Notes: generated by a model not told the origin, from the letters alone. A stretch of DNA of 64,000 bases from Miltoncostaea sp963771025 (GCA_963771025.1 CAVYRL010000002.1:62001-126000); one strand, 5' to 3'; numbered from the stretch's first letter, positions 24,235 through 32,779 are shown. Made by a program: numbers and translations.

Positions 24235-25479
24235 TCAGGCGCGTTGGCCCCCGTCGTCCGGGATCAAGCTCTCGATCGGCACGTCCGGGTCGGCCAATCG
24301 GTCCGGGTCGACGCGGGCACGCGACCGGATCAGGGCCTGGACGGCGTCGTTCACATCCCAGACGTTCATGTTCATCCCGGCGGCCACCCGTCCGTCCTCG
24401 AGCCAGAACGCGATCAGCTCACGCGCCGCGAGGTCGCCGCGCACGACGACCTCGTCGTTGCCGCTCGCAAGGCCGGAGTACTCCATGCCCGCGTCGTACT
24501 GGTCGGAGAAGAAGTACGGGATGCGGTCGTAGGGCGTCCCTGCTCCGAGCATGTTGCGCGCCGCCGCCGGGCCCTGGTTGAGGGCGTTGGCCCAGTGCTC
24601 CACGCGGACGCGGCGTCCATAGAAGGGGTGGAGCACGTTGGCGATGTCGCCCGCGGCGTAGACGCCCGGCGCGCTGGTCTGGAGGGTCGCGTCCACGAGG
24701 ACGCCGTTGTCCACGTCGAGGCCGGCCGCCTCGGCGAGCCCCGTCCGCGGCGTCACCCCGACGCCCGCGAGCACGGCGGCGCAGTCGATGGTGCGGCCAC
24801 CCGCCAGGCGCACCCGCTCGACCCTCCCGTCGCCCTCGACGGCCTCGATCTCGACGCCGGTGAGCAACTCGACCCCGTTCTCGCGGTGGAGGTCGGCGTA
24901 GACACCGCCGATCGTGGCTCCGAGCACGTTCTCGAGCGGCACGTCCAAGCGCTCGAGGAGGGTCACCTCCATGCCGAGCGTGCGCGCCGATGCCGCCGCC
25001 TCGGCGCCGATCCAGCCCGCGCCGACCACGACCAGGCGCCCGCCCGCGTCGATCATCTCGCGCAGCCGCTCGCTGTCGGCCAGCGTGCGCAGGTAGACCA
25101 CACCGTCGAGGTCCGCGCCCGGCACGCTGAGCCGGCGCGGCTCGGCGCCCGTGGCGAGCAGCAGCCGATCCCAGCCGAGGCGCTGCCCGTCGCCCAGCTC
25201 CAGCGTTCGCCCGGCGATGTCGAGTGCCGTCACCTCGGTCGCCGTCCGCAGGTCTACGTCGTGTGCCGCGTAGTAGCCGCCGTCGTGCACGTAGACCTTG
25301 TCGAGCCCCGCTTCGGCGCGCAGGTAGTCCTTCGAGAGCGGCGGGCGCTCATAGGGGCGCTCGGGCTCCTGCGCGACGAGGGTCAGGCGGCCGGCATACC
25401 CTTCGTCGCGCAGCGTCTCGACGGCCTTGCCGCCGGCCAGGCCGCCACCCACGATCACGATGCTCTCTGGACTGTCCAC
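24235..25479 (-). CDS. FAD/NAD-dependent ferredoxin reductase-like oxidoreductase
   Basis: 414 residues from GTG 25479 with ribosome site GGAGGAGG. Two Rossmann motifs: FAD-binding IVIVGGGLAGGKAVETLR and NAD-binding LVVVGAGWIGAEAAASART, plus the second FAD motif GVYAAGDIANVLHPFYGRRVRVEHWANA. Matches the reductases of Rieske dioxygenase and P450 systems (rubredoxin/ferredoxin reductase class), which pass electrons from NAD(P)H to a small iron-sulfur protein. No ferredoxin is adjacent; the [3Fe-4S] ferredoxin at 10754 is a possible partner, unlinked. Monocistronic. Confidence 0.9.
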   Translation of the reverse strand: MDSPESIVIVGGGLAGGKAVETLRDEGYAGRLTLVAQEPERPYERPPLSKDYLRAEAGLDKVYVHDGGYYAAHDVDLRTATEVTALDIAGRTLELGDGQRLGWDRLLLATGAEPRRLSVPGADLDGVVYLRTLADSERLREMIDAGGRLVVVGAGWIGAEAAASARTLGMEVTLLERLDVPLENVLGATIGGVYADLHRENGVELLTGVEIEAVEGDGRVERVRLAGGRTIDCAAVLAGVGVTPRTGLAEAAGLDVDNGVLVDATLQTSAPGVYAAGDIANVLHPFYGRRVRVEHWANALNQGPAAARNMLGAGTPYDRIPYFFSDQYDAGMEYSGLASGNDEVVVRGDLAARELIAFWLEDGRVAAGMNMNVWDVNDAVQALIRSRARVDPDRLADPDVPIESLIPDDGGQRA

Positions 25480-25706
25480 GAGTCCTCCTCCGGTTCGCGC
25501 GTGTGGTGCCCACCCTTCTCGTGCCCGTCATCGCTGATTCGCGACCCTCGCGGCTCCACCGTGCCAGGCCGGCGCGCGTGCCGTCCACCCGCAGAGCGCG
25601 ACCCGGAGGGGCTCCGCATGGGCCTCAGGCCACGCGCGCCGCGCGCCCGATGCTCGACCCCCTTGTCCATCGGGACGTGGCGGTCGCCGCGTGCGGCCAC
25701 GGGCGC

Positions 25707-25718
25707 TACGCTCACCCC
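25707..25718 (+). promoter_or_regulatory. Leaderless-type -10 (TACGCT) before GTG 25719
   Basis: TACGCT at 25707-25712, 6-nt spacer, GTG 25719. The GTG is in frame with ATG 25752, which instead has a G-rich stretch upstream. Confidence 0.45.
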
Positions 25719-26032
25719 GTGACCGGCACGCGCGTGCAGGGGGTAGGGGGGATGAACGACGCCGACGACGACCCGCCCGCCGACCCGGCCCCCGCGGCCG
25801 GGGGGCCACCCGCTCCCGCGCCGTGGTCCGCGGAGGACGACTCCGACGACGACGACGGTGACGACCCGGCGACGAGAGCCTGCGCACGTTCATGGTCGCG
25901 CTGGCCGGCCTCGTGGGCGCCATGGTCGTGGTGGGCCCCATCGGCCTCGTGACCTACGGGCCGCGCAAGAACTTCATCCATCGCCACCCGGTGCTCGCGC
26001 AGCTCCTGGGCATGGGGCGCCACGGCTTCTAG
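25719..26032 (+). pseudogene. Small acidic single-pass membrane protein, frameshifted
   Basis: The first frame (GTG 25719 or ATG 25752) gives a Pro/Asp-rich start, PWSAEDDSDDDDGDDP. At the CCC run 25865-25867 it would need one more base: the +2 frame then continues GDESLRTFMVALAGLVGAMVVVGPIGLVTYG and RKNFIHRHPVLAQLLGMGRHGF to the TAG at 26030-26032, a believable membrane helix and tail. As written the first frame reads on to a stop at 25952. An independent 46-residue protein from ATG 25892 is the alternative. No family recognised. The preceding 240 bp (25480-25718) hold no coding sequence that I can see. Confidence 0.6.
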
Positions 26033-26040
26033 CCCGGGGC

Positions 26041-26065
26041 GGCGGGTACCGGACCCGGACCCGCC
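26041..26065. terminator. Hairpin between convergent genes
   Basis: GGCGGGT (26041-26047) pairs with ACCCGCC (26059-26065), extended inside by CCG/CGG. It lies between the small membrane gene and the GAF-PAS kinase, which converge on it; could end transcription from both sides. Confidence 0.5.
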
Positions 26066-26129
26066 ACCACGCCCGTGGAGCAGCGCCATCGCCCCGTCGG
26101 CGAGGGCCCCGTCGCCCTCCCCCCGCGGA

Positions 26130-27725
26130 TCAGGCGTGTACCGGGCGGGCGCCGGGAGGCGACGGCGACGCCACGACGACCGCCACCCGGGTGCCGTGGC
26201 CGACACGGCTCTTCACCGAGAGGTGCCCTCCGAGCACCTCCACACGCTCCCGGGCGGAAGCGAGGCCGATGTGGCCGACCCGGAGGCGCCCCTCCGCGCC
26301 CGACGGATCGAAGCCCACGCCGTCGTCGCTCACCGAGAGCCTCACGACGCCGTGGACCCGCTCCAGTCGCAGCGCGACATCGCCGGCATGGGCGTGCCGC
26401 TCGGCGTTGACGAGGAACTCCCTGCCGAGGGCCAGCAGCAGGCGGTCGTGGATTCCGGTCGCCCGCGGGTCCAGCGTCGCGGTGAGCCGGAAGCCGGCCC
26501 GCCGCGACACCACCAGGCCGACCGCCTCCAGGGCGGTCGGCAGTCCGCCATGGGTGAGCGTCAGCGGGTGCAGGTCGCTCACCGCGGTGCGCAGGCCCAC
26601 GATCGCCTCGCCGATCCCCGTGCCGGCCCGGCCCAGCAGCTGCGCCGCGGCGACGTCGTCGTCGCTCGTGAGGCACTCCATCACGTCCTGCCGGGCCGCG
26701 AGCAGATCCTGGAGCACCCCGTCGTGGAGCACCTCGGCGATCCTCTGCCGCGTCCGCTCCTCGGCGTCGAGGGATTCCGCGATCAGGCGCCTGCGCTCGG
26801 TGGCCAGGATCGAGATGCGTCGCGCCTGCTCGCTGAGCGCGTCCTCGGCGCGACGACGGCGCGTGATGTCGATCACGGTTCCGATGAGCTGCGCGGGGCG
26901 CCCCCGGGCGTCGCGCTTGAGCTCGCCGCGGCTGATGGTGGTCCGCACATCGCCTCCCGGGCGCACCACCCGCATCTCGATCGCGAGGCGGGCCTCGCCG
27001 GCGAGCACCATCGCGACGTGCTTCTCGACCCTGCTCCGGTCGGCGGGATGCACGTGTTCCAGGAAGGCCGCGTAGGTCGTCGGGAAGCTCGTGCGCGAGA
27101 GTCCGAGGATGCGGCAGACCTCGTCCGACCAGATGAGCCGCCCAGAGCCGATCGTGTAGGTCCAGCTGCCGAGGTGGGCGATCCGCTGCGCCTCGGCCAC
27201 CTCGCCCCGGCTCCTCTCGGCCTCCTGCTCGCGTCGCTGCCGCTCGACCGCGACCGCGGCGATCTGGGCCACGGGCACGATGGCCGCGCCGTCGCTGTCG
27301 AGCGCGCCGCGCCGGTCGCGGTCCGAGACCCGGATGGCCCCGAGCGCGACGCCGTCGTGGCCGATCAGGGGGATCGTCGTGAGCCGCCCCGGGCGCGCCA
27401 CCAGGTCCGCATGGCGCCGTGAGGCGGAGACCGCCGTCAGCTCCACCCGGGATTCGCCCGGCTCGTGGAGATCGACCGCGCAGAGATGGGCGCCGACGAG
27501 GATCCGGGTGTGGCGCGCCACGATGCCCGCGAGCTGGTCGAGCGACTCGGCCCGGCTGATCTCGATCGCGGCGGCCGCGAGTGCCTGAATCCCGTCGGAG
27601 GCGCGCTCCACGTCGGCGATCTCGATGCAGCTTCGCGGCGAGCCCCCGGTCTCGACCGGCGAGCCCTCCGGCGGCGGGCGGCGCTCCACGCGACGGAGCG
27701 TCGCAGGCCGCGTGGTGGCGAACAT
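26130..27725 (-). CDS. GAF-PAS sensor histidine kinase (orphan)
   Basis: 531 residues: GAF about 45-165, PAS about 175-290 (LGSWTYTIGSGRLIWSDEVCRILG, the PAS_3 pattern), coiled linker, HisKA_3 box AEVLHDGVLQDLLAARQ with His334, and a HATPase (LGREFLVNAERHA, SVSDDGVGFDP, LASARERVEVLGG, GHGTRVAV). Cytoplasmic. No regulator is adjacent on its strand; the NarL regulator at 29374 and its kinase (30012) are near, and that kinase's phospho-acceptor region is clearly similar (VLHDEVLQDLLAAGQDV), so the two kinases may feed one regulator. A 20-bp motif upstream (27735-27754) recurs before the HD-GYP gene. Confidence 0.9.
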   Translation of the reverse strand: MFATTRPATLRRVERRPPPEGSPVETGGSPRSCIEIADVERASDGIQALAAAAIEISRAESLDQLAGIVARHTRILVGAHLCAVDLHEPGESRVELTAVSASRRHADLVARPGRLTTIPLIGHDGVALGAIRVSDRDRRGALDSDGAAIVPVAQIAAVAVERQRREQEAERSRGEVAEAQRIAHLGSWTYTIGSGRLIWSDEVCRILGLSRTSFPTTYAAFLEHVHPADRSRVEKHVAMVLAGEARLAIEMRVVRPGGDVRTTISRGELKRDARGRPAQLIGTVIDITRRRRAEDALSEQARRISILATERRRLIAESLDAEERTRQRIAEVLHDGVLQDLLAARQDVMECLTSDDDVAAAQLLGRAGTGIGEAIVGLRTAVSDLHPLTLTHGGLPTALEAVGLVVSRRAGFRLTATLDPRATGIHDRLLLALGREFLVNAERHAHAGDVALRLERVHGVVRLSVSDDGVGFDPSGAEGRLRVGHIGLASARERVEVLGGHLSVKSRVGHGTRVAVVVASPSPPGARPVHA

Positions 27726-27734
27726 CCTCCGATG

Positions 27735-27754
27735 GGAGGATCCGATCGGAGGAG
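27735..27754 (-). promoter_or_regulatory. 20-bp motif upstream of the GAF-PAS kinase
   Basis: Minus-strand CTCCTCCGATCGGATCCTCC, ending 9 nt before ATG 27725; includes the perfect palindrome TCCGATCGGA. 18 of 20 bases recur at 30767-30786 before the GAF-HD-GYP gene. Possible operator. Confidence 0.5.
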
Positions 27755-27773
27755 CCGCGTCACGTCCGGAGGG

Positions 27774-28553
27774 TCAGTCCGCGGGCCGGGGCAGGTTCAC
27801 CAGCCGGTGGTCCGGGGTGAACAGCCGTCGCACCACGCCGAACGCGACGACGGCCGTGGCGGTCGCTGCCGAGCCGAGCACCAGGTACATCACCACCACC
27901 TGCACCAGCACCGCGTCGAGTGGCTCCACCCCGGCCAGGATCAGCCCGGTCATCGCTCCCGGCAGGAACACGATGCCGACCGCCTTGGTCGTCTCGATCT
28001 GAGGCACCAGCGCCGCCCGCAGGGCGGTCCGGACGTACGGGCGCGCCGCCAGCTGCGAGGGCTGCCCGAGCGCCAGGCGCGCCTCCACCTCCAGGCGCTT
28101 GTCCCGGAGCTCCTCCACGATGCGCCGTGCCGCCAGGATCGTCGCATTCATCGCGTTGCCGATCGCGAGCCCGGCGATCGGCACGAGGGTGCGGCCCTCC
28201 AGCGGGAAGATCTCCAGGCCGAAGAGGACGCCGACGGTCACCGCGCCGGTCGCCGCGAAGGCCGCGAGGGCGAGGGTCCACATTCCCGGCACCTCGGGCG
28301 CCCGCCGCCGCGCGACGTCGGCCGCGAAGGCCAGCATGGCCGCGATCCACAGCCACGAGAGCAGGATGGGGCTGCCGGGGTCGACCACCAGGGTGAGCGC
28401 GGCGCCGACCAGCAGCAGTTGCACCAGGGCGCGGGTGGCGGCCCACACGAGGCTGCGCTCCAGGCCCAGGCCGCCGCGCCACGAGAGCACGACGGCGATG
28501 GCCACCAGCACCAGCGAGGCGGTGATGCCGAGCGCGCCGACGTCACCCTGCAT
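27774..28553 (-). CDS. ABC transporter permease, FetB/YbbM family (UPF0014)
   Basis: 259 residues with about six to seven membrane helices and the family hallmarks RALVQLLLVGAALTL, IAGLAIGNAMNATILAARRI and VFLPGAMTGLILAGVEPLDAV. FetA-FetB in Escherichia coli is described as an iron exporter that protects against oxidative stress; here the substrate is unproven. Start ATG 28553 lies inside the end of the ATPase gene (about 11 bp overlap), so the two form one unit. Confidence 0.88.
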   Translation of the reverse strand: MQGDVGALGITASLVLVAIAVVLSWRGGLGLERSLVWAATRALVQLLLVGAALTLVVDPGSPILLSWLWIAAMLAFAADVARRRAPEVPGMWTLALAAFAATGAVTVGVLFGLEIFPLEGRTLVPIAGLAIGNAMNATILAARRIVEELRDKRLEVEARLALGQPSQLAARPYVRTALRAALVPQIETTKAVGIVFLPGAMTGLILAGVEPLDAVLVQVVVMYLVLGSAATATAVVAFGVVRRLFTPDHRLVNLPRPAD

Positions 28554-29250
28554 CGGGCCCCGATCCTCGTCCCAGGTGTCCGGCGACGGCCGCGGCCGTC
28601 GGCTTCCCCGAGGCCCGCACGCGCCCCTCCTCGAGCACGATCACCCACCCGGCCAGGCGGACGGCCTGCTCCAGATCGTGCGTGACCCACACGACCGGCA
28701 CGCCGTCGCCGGCCAGCTCCAGCGCAAGGGCCTCGAGCGCCCGCCGCGCCTCCCCGTCGAGCGCGGAGGTGGGCTCGTCCATCAGCAGCACCTCGGGGTT
28801 CGTGATCAGCGTGCGCGCCAGGCAGGCGCGCTGGGATTCGCCGCCGGAGAGCTCGGCCGCGGGTCGGTCGAGGAACGCCGCGGGGAGGTGGGCGCGCGCG
28901 AGCGCCCGCCGCATCGCGGCACCGTCCGCCTTCGCCGACGCCACGCGCAGGTTGTCGCCGACGCTGCCGCCGAACGGCGTGGGCTGCTGGAAGACCATGC
29001 CGACCATCCGGCGATGGGCGAGCGGGTCCAGGCCGGCGAGGTCGGCGCCGCGGAAGAGGATGCGGCCGCTGCTCGGCGCCGCCAGCCGGTTGCACAATCG
29101 CAGCAGCGTCGACTTGCCCGAACCCGAGGGGCCGACCACGACGGTGACGCCCCGCGCCGGGATCTCGACGTCGACGCCGTTCAGCACCACACGTTCCCCG
29201 GCGGTCACGGCGACCCCCTCGAAGGCGAAGAGTGGGGGAGCCGTCGCCAC
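28543..29250 (-). CDS. ABC transporter ATP-binding protein (FetA-like)
   Basis: 235 residues from GTG 29250 (VATAPPLFAFEGVAV); ATG 29280 is an upstream alternative, neither with a clear ribosome site. Walker A GPSGSGKST, Q-loop MVFQQPTPFGGSV, signature LSGGESQR, Walker B VLLMDEPTSALD and switch His in WVTHD are all intact. Pairs with the FetB-type permease encoded next. Short for an ABC ATPase, as usual for this subfamily. Confidence 0.92.
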   Translation of the reverse strand: MATAPPLFAFEGVAVTAGERVVLNGVDVEIPARGVTVVVGPSGSGKSTLLRLCNRLAAPSSGRILFRGADLAGLDPLAHRRMVGMVFQQPTPFGGSVGDNLRVASAKADGAAMRRALARAHLPAAFLDRPAAELSGGESQRACLARTLITNPEVLLMDEPTSALDGEARRALEALALELAGDGVPVVWVTHDLEQAVRLAGWVIVLEEGRVRASGKPTAAAVAGHLGRGSGPDAG

Positions 29251-29360
29251 GCCGGAATCATCGCAGCCACGCCATTCCATATGTGCAGCCGGTCGTGGGG
29301 CCACCGAACCCGGGCCGCCGACCTCGCCGGGCCTGCCGCGCACCATCGTCCGGGGAGGTC

Positions 29361-29373
29361 TAAGCTCCCCCCC
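29361..29373 (+). promoter_or_regulatory. Leaderless-type -10 (TAAGCT) before ATG 29374
   Basis: TAAGCT at 29361-29366, a 7-nt all-C spacer, ATG 29374; no purine-rich ribosome site. Confidence 0.55.
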
Positions 29374-30015
29374 ATGCCTGACAGCGACGTCCGCGTGTTG
29401 ATCGCGGACGACCACCCGGTCTACCGAGACGGTGTCGCCCGAGCGATATCCGAGCGGCCCGGTCTGGAGCTGGTGGGGGTGGCGAGCGATGGGCACGCGG
29501 CGCTGGACGCGATTCACGCCCTGCGGCCCGACGTCGCCGTGCTCGACATCAAGATGCCGGAGCTGACGGGCATCGAGGTGGCCGTGGCCGTCGCCCACGA
29601 GGGGCTTCCGACCAAGATCCTGCTGCTGTCGGCCTACGCCGACGACGCCGTCGTCTACGACGCCATCGTCCAGGGCGCCGCCGGCTACCTGATGAAGAGC
29701 ATGACCCGGGACGCCATCTGCGCGGCGGTCGAGAGCATCGCGCGCGGCGAGGCGGTGCTGGCGCCACAGGCCCAGACGGCGCTCACCCAGTCCCTCCGGA
29801 TGCGCGAGACGCACGCCCGGCCGGTTGTGTCGGCGCGCGAGCGAGAGGTGCTGAGGCTCACCGCCGAGGGCTTCTCGGGACCGCAGATCGGCGTCGAGCT
29901 CCACCTCAGCCCGACCACGGTCAAATCGCATCTTCAGAGCGCCTACGAGAAGCTCGGCGTGTCCGACCGCGCCGCGGCGGTGGCGATGGCCATCCGGACG
30001 GGATTGCTCGAATGA
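29374..30015 (+). CDS. NarL/LuxR-family response regulator
   Basis: 213 residues. Receiver with DD in LIADDHPVYRDG, phospho-acceptor in VAVLDIKMPELTG and Lys in AAGYLMKSMTRD; LuxR helix-turn-helix VSAREREVLRLTAEGFSGPQIGVELHLSPTTVKSHLQSAYEKLGV (about 140-200). Likely leaderless. Its stop overlaps the ATG of the kinase after it, so they form a pair. Probably the common output for this kinase and the related GAF-PAS kinase at 26130. Confidence 0.92.
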   Translation: MPDSDVRVLIADDHPVYRDGVARAISERPGLELVGVASDGHAALDAIHALRPDVAVLDIKMPELTGIEVAVAVAHEGLPTKILLLSAYADDAVVYDAIVQGAAGYLMKSMTRDAICAAVESIARGEAVLAPQAQTALTQSLRMRETHARPVVSAREREVLRLTAEGFSGPQIGVELHLSPTTVKSHLQSAYEKLGVSDRAAAVAMAIRTGLLE

Positions 30016-30731
30016 TGGGAGGCGCGCCCACGCGGTCGGCGGTCCACGAGCTCCTGCGCGATGAGCTGCGCGGCGCGCGCCGGAGGGTGCGGAGGCTCAC
30101 CGAGGAGCTCCGGCGGAGCGAGACAGAGACGCGTGACGCCGAGGACCGGGTTCGCCACGAGGTGGCGGACGTGCTCCACGACGAGGTGCTGCAGGATCTG
30201 CTGGCGGCAGGGCAGGACGTCGCCCAGGCCGTCGCCCGGCACGGCCGCGATGCGGCTCTGGGGAGGGCGGCCGCGGGCATCGACCGGGCCGCCGCACACC
30301 TGAGGGAGCTCGTCAGCGAGATGCACCCCGCGCCCGCCGCCGGCGGACTGCCCACCGCCCTCGCAGCCGTTGCCAACAGGATCTCGCGTCAGGGCGGCTT
30401 CGCCGTCGCCTGGACCGTCGCCCCGGAGGCCGAGGGGCCCCACGACGCGCTCGTGCTGTCGCTCGTGCGGGAGCTCCTGGTCAACGTCGCCAAGCACGCC
30501 GACGCGCGCAACGCGACCGTGACGGTGTCGCGGCGCCGCGACGCGATCGTGGTGGAGGTGGCCGACGACGGTCGCGGATATCCCGATGGACGGCTGGAGG
30601 AAGCGGAGCGTCACGGCCACATCGGCGTGCCCTCGGTGTTCCGCAAGGCGGGTGCGGTGGGCGGCGTGGTGGGGCTGACCGGTTCGCCCGGACGCGGCAC
30701 CTCGGCCGTGGTCAGGCTGCCGCTGCCGTGA
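30012..30731 (+). CDS. Minimal histidine kinase without sensor domain
   Basis: 239 residues. A short coiled-coil N-terminus (about 10-50) leads straight to the HisKA_3 box VADVLHDEVLQDLLAAGQDV with His56, then a HATPase (VRELLVNVAKHADA, EVADDGRGYPD, GHIGVPSVFRKAGAVGG, GRGTSAVV). There is no GAF, PAS or membrane part, so input must come from a partner protein. Its dimerisation helix is closely similar to that of the GAF-PAS kinase at 26130; a mixed dimer that supplies the sensor is a testable idea. Confidence 0.88.
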   Translation: MMGGAPTRSAVHELLRDELRGARRRVRRLTEELRRSETETRDAEDRVRHEVADVLHDEVLQDLLAAGQDVAQAVARHGRDAALGRAAAGIDRAAAHLRELVSEMHPAPAAGGLPTALAAVANRISRQGGFAVAWTVAPEAEGPHDALVLSLVRELLVNVAKHADARNATVTVSRRRDAIVVEVADDGRGYPDGRLEEAERHGHIGVPSVFRKAGAVGGVVGLTGSPGRGTSAVVRLPLP

Positions 30732-30766
30732 CCCGACCGCCCCTCCTCCTATGGGGGGAGAGGCGG

Positions 30767-30786
30767 GTCCTCCGACCGGATCCTCC
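30767..30786 (+). promoter_or_regulatory. 20-bp motif upstream of the GAF-HD-GYP gene
   Basis: GTCCTCCGACCGGATCCTCC, 15 nt before ATG 30802 and 3 nt before GTG 30790. Matches the motif at 27735-27754 in 18 of 20 positions and in the same orientation relative to its gene. Confidence 0.5.
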
Positions 30787-30789
30787 GTC

Positions 30790-32100
30790 GTGGGGATCGA
30801 TATGGTCGTTGGGAGGGTCGAATATGTGTCGATGTCTGATCCTCCCGGCAGGCCCGTCTCACCGCGTGACCACGCGCGTCTCGAGGCACTGGCCCGGACC
30901 GGGCTGCTCGACGGCGCCCGCCACGAGGAGTTCGACCACCTCGCCCGCCTGGCGGCACGGTTCTGCCAGGCCCCGGTGGGACTCGTCTGCCTCGTGAGCG
31001 ACGATCGGCAGGTGTTCGCCGGGGCGGTCGGGCTCGACGAGCCCCTCGCGTCCACGCGGGAGACCCCGCTGTCGCATTCCGTCTGCCAGTACGTGGTCGA
31101 CGCCGCCGCGCCCATCCTGATCGACGACGCCCGCCGGCACGCCGTCCTCAAGCACAACCTCGCGGTGCGCGACCACCATGTCGTCGCCTACGCCGGGGTC
31201 CCGCTCACGACCGCCGAGGGCGACACTCTCGGCGCGTTGTGCGTCATCGACCGGCGGCCGCGGGACTGGAGCGCGGGCGATCAGCTGTCCATCCTCAGCG
31301 ACCTGGCGCGCGCCGCGACAGCCGAGATGACGCTGCTCGCCCGCGTACCCGATCCCGACACCCTCGCCCTCGCCATCTCCGTCGCGCGGGCGTCCGCCCT
31401 CCGGGAGGGGGTCCCCTTCGCGCACTGCCGCGAGGTGGCCGATCTCTCCGAGGCCGTGGCGCGCCGCCTCGGCCTCGATGATCGTGCCGTCGCGGTCGCG
31501 CGTACCGGCGGCTGGGTTCACGACGTGGGCAAGGTCGCCCTGCCGGAGCGCGTGCTCAACAAGCCGGGGCCCCTCGACGAGGAGGAGTGGCGCATCATGC
31601 GGTCCCACTGTGAGATCGGCCAGGCCGCGATCGCCGACCTCACGGGCCTGACGTCGGCGGGGCTCGTCGTGCGCCATCACCATGAGCGGTGGGACGGGAC
31701 GGGGTATCCCGACGGCCTGTCCGGCGCGGGCATCGCGATCGAGGCGCGGATCGTCGGCGCCGCGGACGCCTACTCGGCGATGACGTCGGACCGCGCCTAT
31801 CACCCGCGGCTGAGCGCCGAGGCCGCTCGCGCGGAGCTCCGCGATGCCGCGGGATCCCACCTCGACCCGGTCGTGGTGGACGCCCTGCTCGAGTTGCTCG
31901 AGCATCACGAGCCGATCCCCGCCGCGTCCACCGCGGCGGGAGCCGCCGCGCCGCCGCCCGAGCACCTCGATGTGATCGCCACCATCGAGCGGTTCGAGCA
32001 CGCGTCGGGGATGGGCTCGGGCGAGTTCACCACCCGCTACCTCAACGGCGACTTCGGCAGGGTGGCCTGGGCGCGCACCTGGTTCGGGCTCCTCCGGTAG
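30790..32100 (+). CDS. GAF and HD-GYP domain protein (c-di-GMP phosphodiesterase)
   Basis: About 436 residues; start uncertain among GTG 30790, ATG 30802, GTG 30826 and ATG 30832 (MSDPPGRPVSPRDHARLEAL, the best protein start). GAF domain in the first 170 residues (FCQAPVGLVCLVSDDRQVFAG, SHSVCQYVV, AYAGVPLTT). Then an HD-GYP domain: GGWVHDVGKVALPERVLNKPGPL, HCEIGQ, VRHHHERWDGTGYPDGLSG and GAADAYSAMTSDRAYHP, with all metal and GYP residues present, so an active hydrolase of cyclic di-GMP is expected. C-terminal 60 residues of unknown role. It follows the kinase pair and may be its effector. Confidence 0.9.
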   Translation: MGIDMVVGRVEYVSMSDPPGRPVSPRDHARLEALARTGLLDGARHEEFDHLARLAARFCQAPVGLVCLVSDDRQVFAGAVGLDEPLASTRETPLSHSVCQYVVDAAAPILIDDARRHAVLKHNLAVRDHHVVAYAGVPLTTAEGDTLGALCVIDRRPRDWSAGDQLSILSDLARAATAEMTLLARVPDPDTLALAISVARASALREGVPFAHCREVADLSEAVARRLGLDDRAVAVARTGGWVHDVGKVALPERVLNKPGPLDEEEWRIMRSHCEIGQAAIADLTGLTSAGLVVRHHHERWDGTGYPDGLSGAGIAIEARIVGAADAYSAMTSDRAYHPRLSAEAARAELRDAAGSHLDPVVVDALLELLEHHEPIPAASTAAGAAAPPPEHLDVIATIERFEHASGMGSGEFTTRYLNGDFGRVAWARTWFGLLR

Positions 32101-32102
32101 GA

Positions 32103-32121
32103 CGAGGGCCCGCGACCCTCG
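32103..32121 (+). terminator. Hairpin after the HD-GYP gene
   Basis: CGAGGG (32103-32108) pairs with CCCTCG (32116-32121) across a 7-nt loop, 3 bp after the stop codon. No U tract; weak terminator candidate. Confidence 0.35.
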
Positions 32122-32162
32122 CTCGGTGCTCCGGTGGGCCGCATGACAATCTATGCGGCGTG

Positions 32163-32720
32163 ATGGCTCCTCAGCAGGCGCTCGCGCTGCGCCGACTGCT
32201 CCTCACCATGGCCGCGATGACCGGCACGCTGGTCGCGCACGCCATCTGCTCGGGGGGCCTCGCGATCGCGCCCGCCGCGCCGTTGGTGTGGGGCTCCGTC
32301 TGCTGCCTCGCGGTGATCGCCGGAGGGCGCCCCGGCGAGCGCCGGCGGGCCATGTGGCGCGCGTGGTCTCCCGCGGGCCTGCTCGCGCGGCTGGTGGCGG
32401 TCGAGATGGCGCTGCACCTCGCTCTGACCGGGGCGCCGTGGGCGTTCGGGGTCACCGTGCACCACTCGCCCGACCTGGTCGCGCCCGCCAGCCTGGCGGC
32501 GCACGGCGCGGCGGCCCTGGTGCTGGGGCTCGCCCTGTTGGCGGCGCAGCACGTGCTCTCCGCCGCGCAGCACCTGATCGACGCGTTGCGCCGTGCGCTG
32601 CGCGTCGCCGGCGCGACGGGTCCTCCGCGATGCGTCGCCCCTCGCCACTCCCGCCGCCGGCCGCCCGCACCCTCGCGACGTCCGCTGGGAGCCCGCGGGC
32701 CCCCCTCGCCGGCGATGTAG
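32163..32720 (+). CDS. Four-helix membrane protein next to the copper genes, unknown
   Basis: 185 residues from ATG 32163 (GTG 32160 directly before it is also possible). About four membrane helices (LLLTMAAMTGTLVAHAICS, LVWGSVCCLAVIAGG, LLARLVAVEMALHLALTG, AAHGAAALVLGLALLAAQHVL) with several His (HAIC, LHLALTG, VTVHHSP, AAHGA) that could bind metal or heme, then a basic Arg/Pro-rich tail. I do not recognise the family. It lies 60 bp before CopC on the same strand, so copper handling is a reasonable guess. Confidence 0.65.
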   Translation: MAPQQALALRRLLLTMAAMTGTLVAHAICSGGLAIAPAAPLVWGSVCCLAVIAGGRPGERRRAMWRAWSPAGLLARLVAVEMALHLALTGAPWAFGVTVHHSPDLVAPASLAAHGAAALVLGLALLAAQHVLSAAQHLIDALRRALRVAGATGPPRCVAPRHSRRRPPAPSRRPLGARGPPSPAM

Positions 32721-32779
32721 CCGCCGGCTCCGGCACACACGTGCCCGGGGGCCGTCCGACATCGACAACGGAGGGATCC

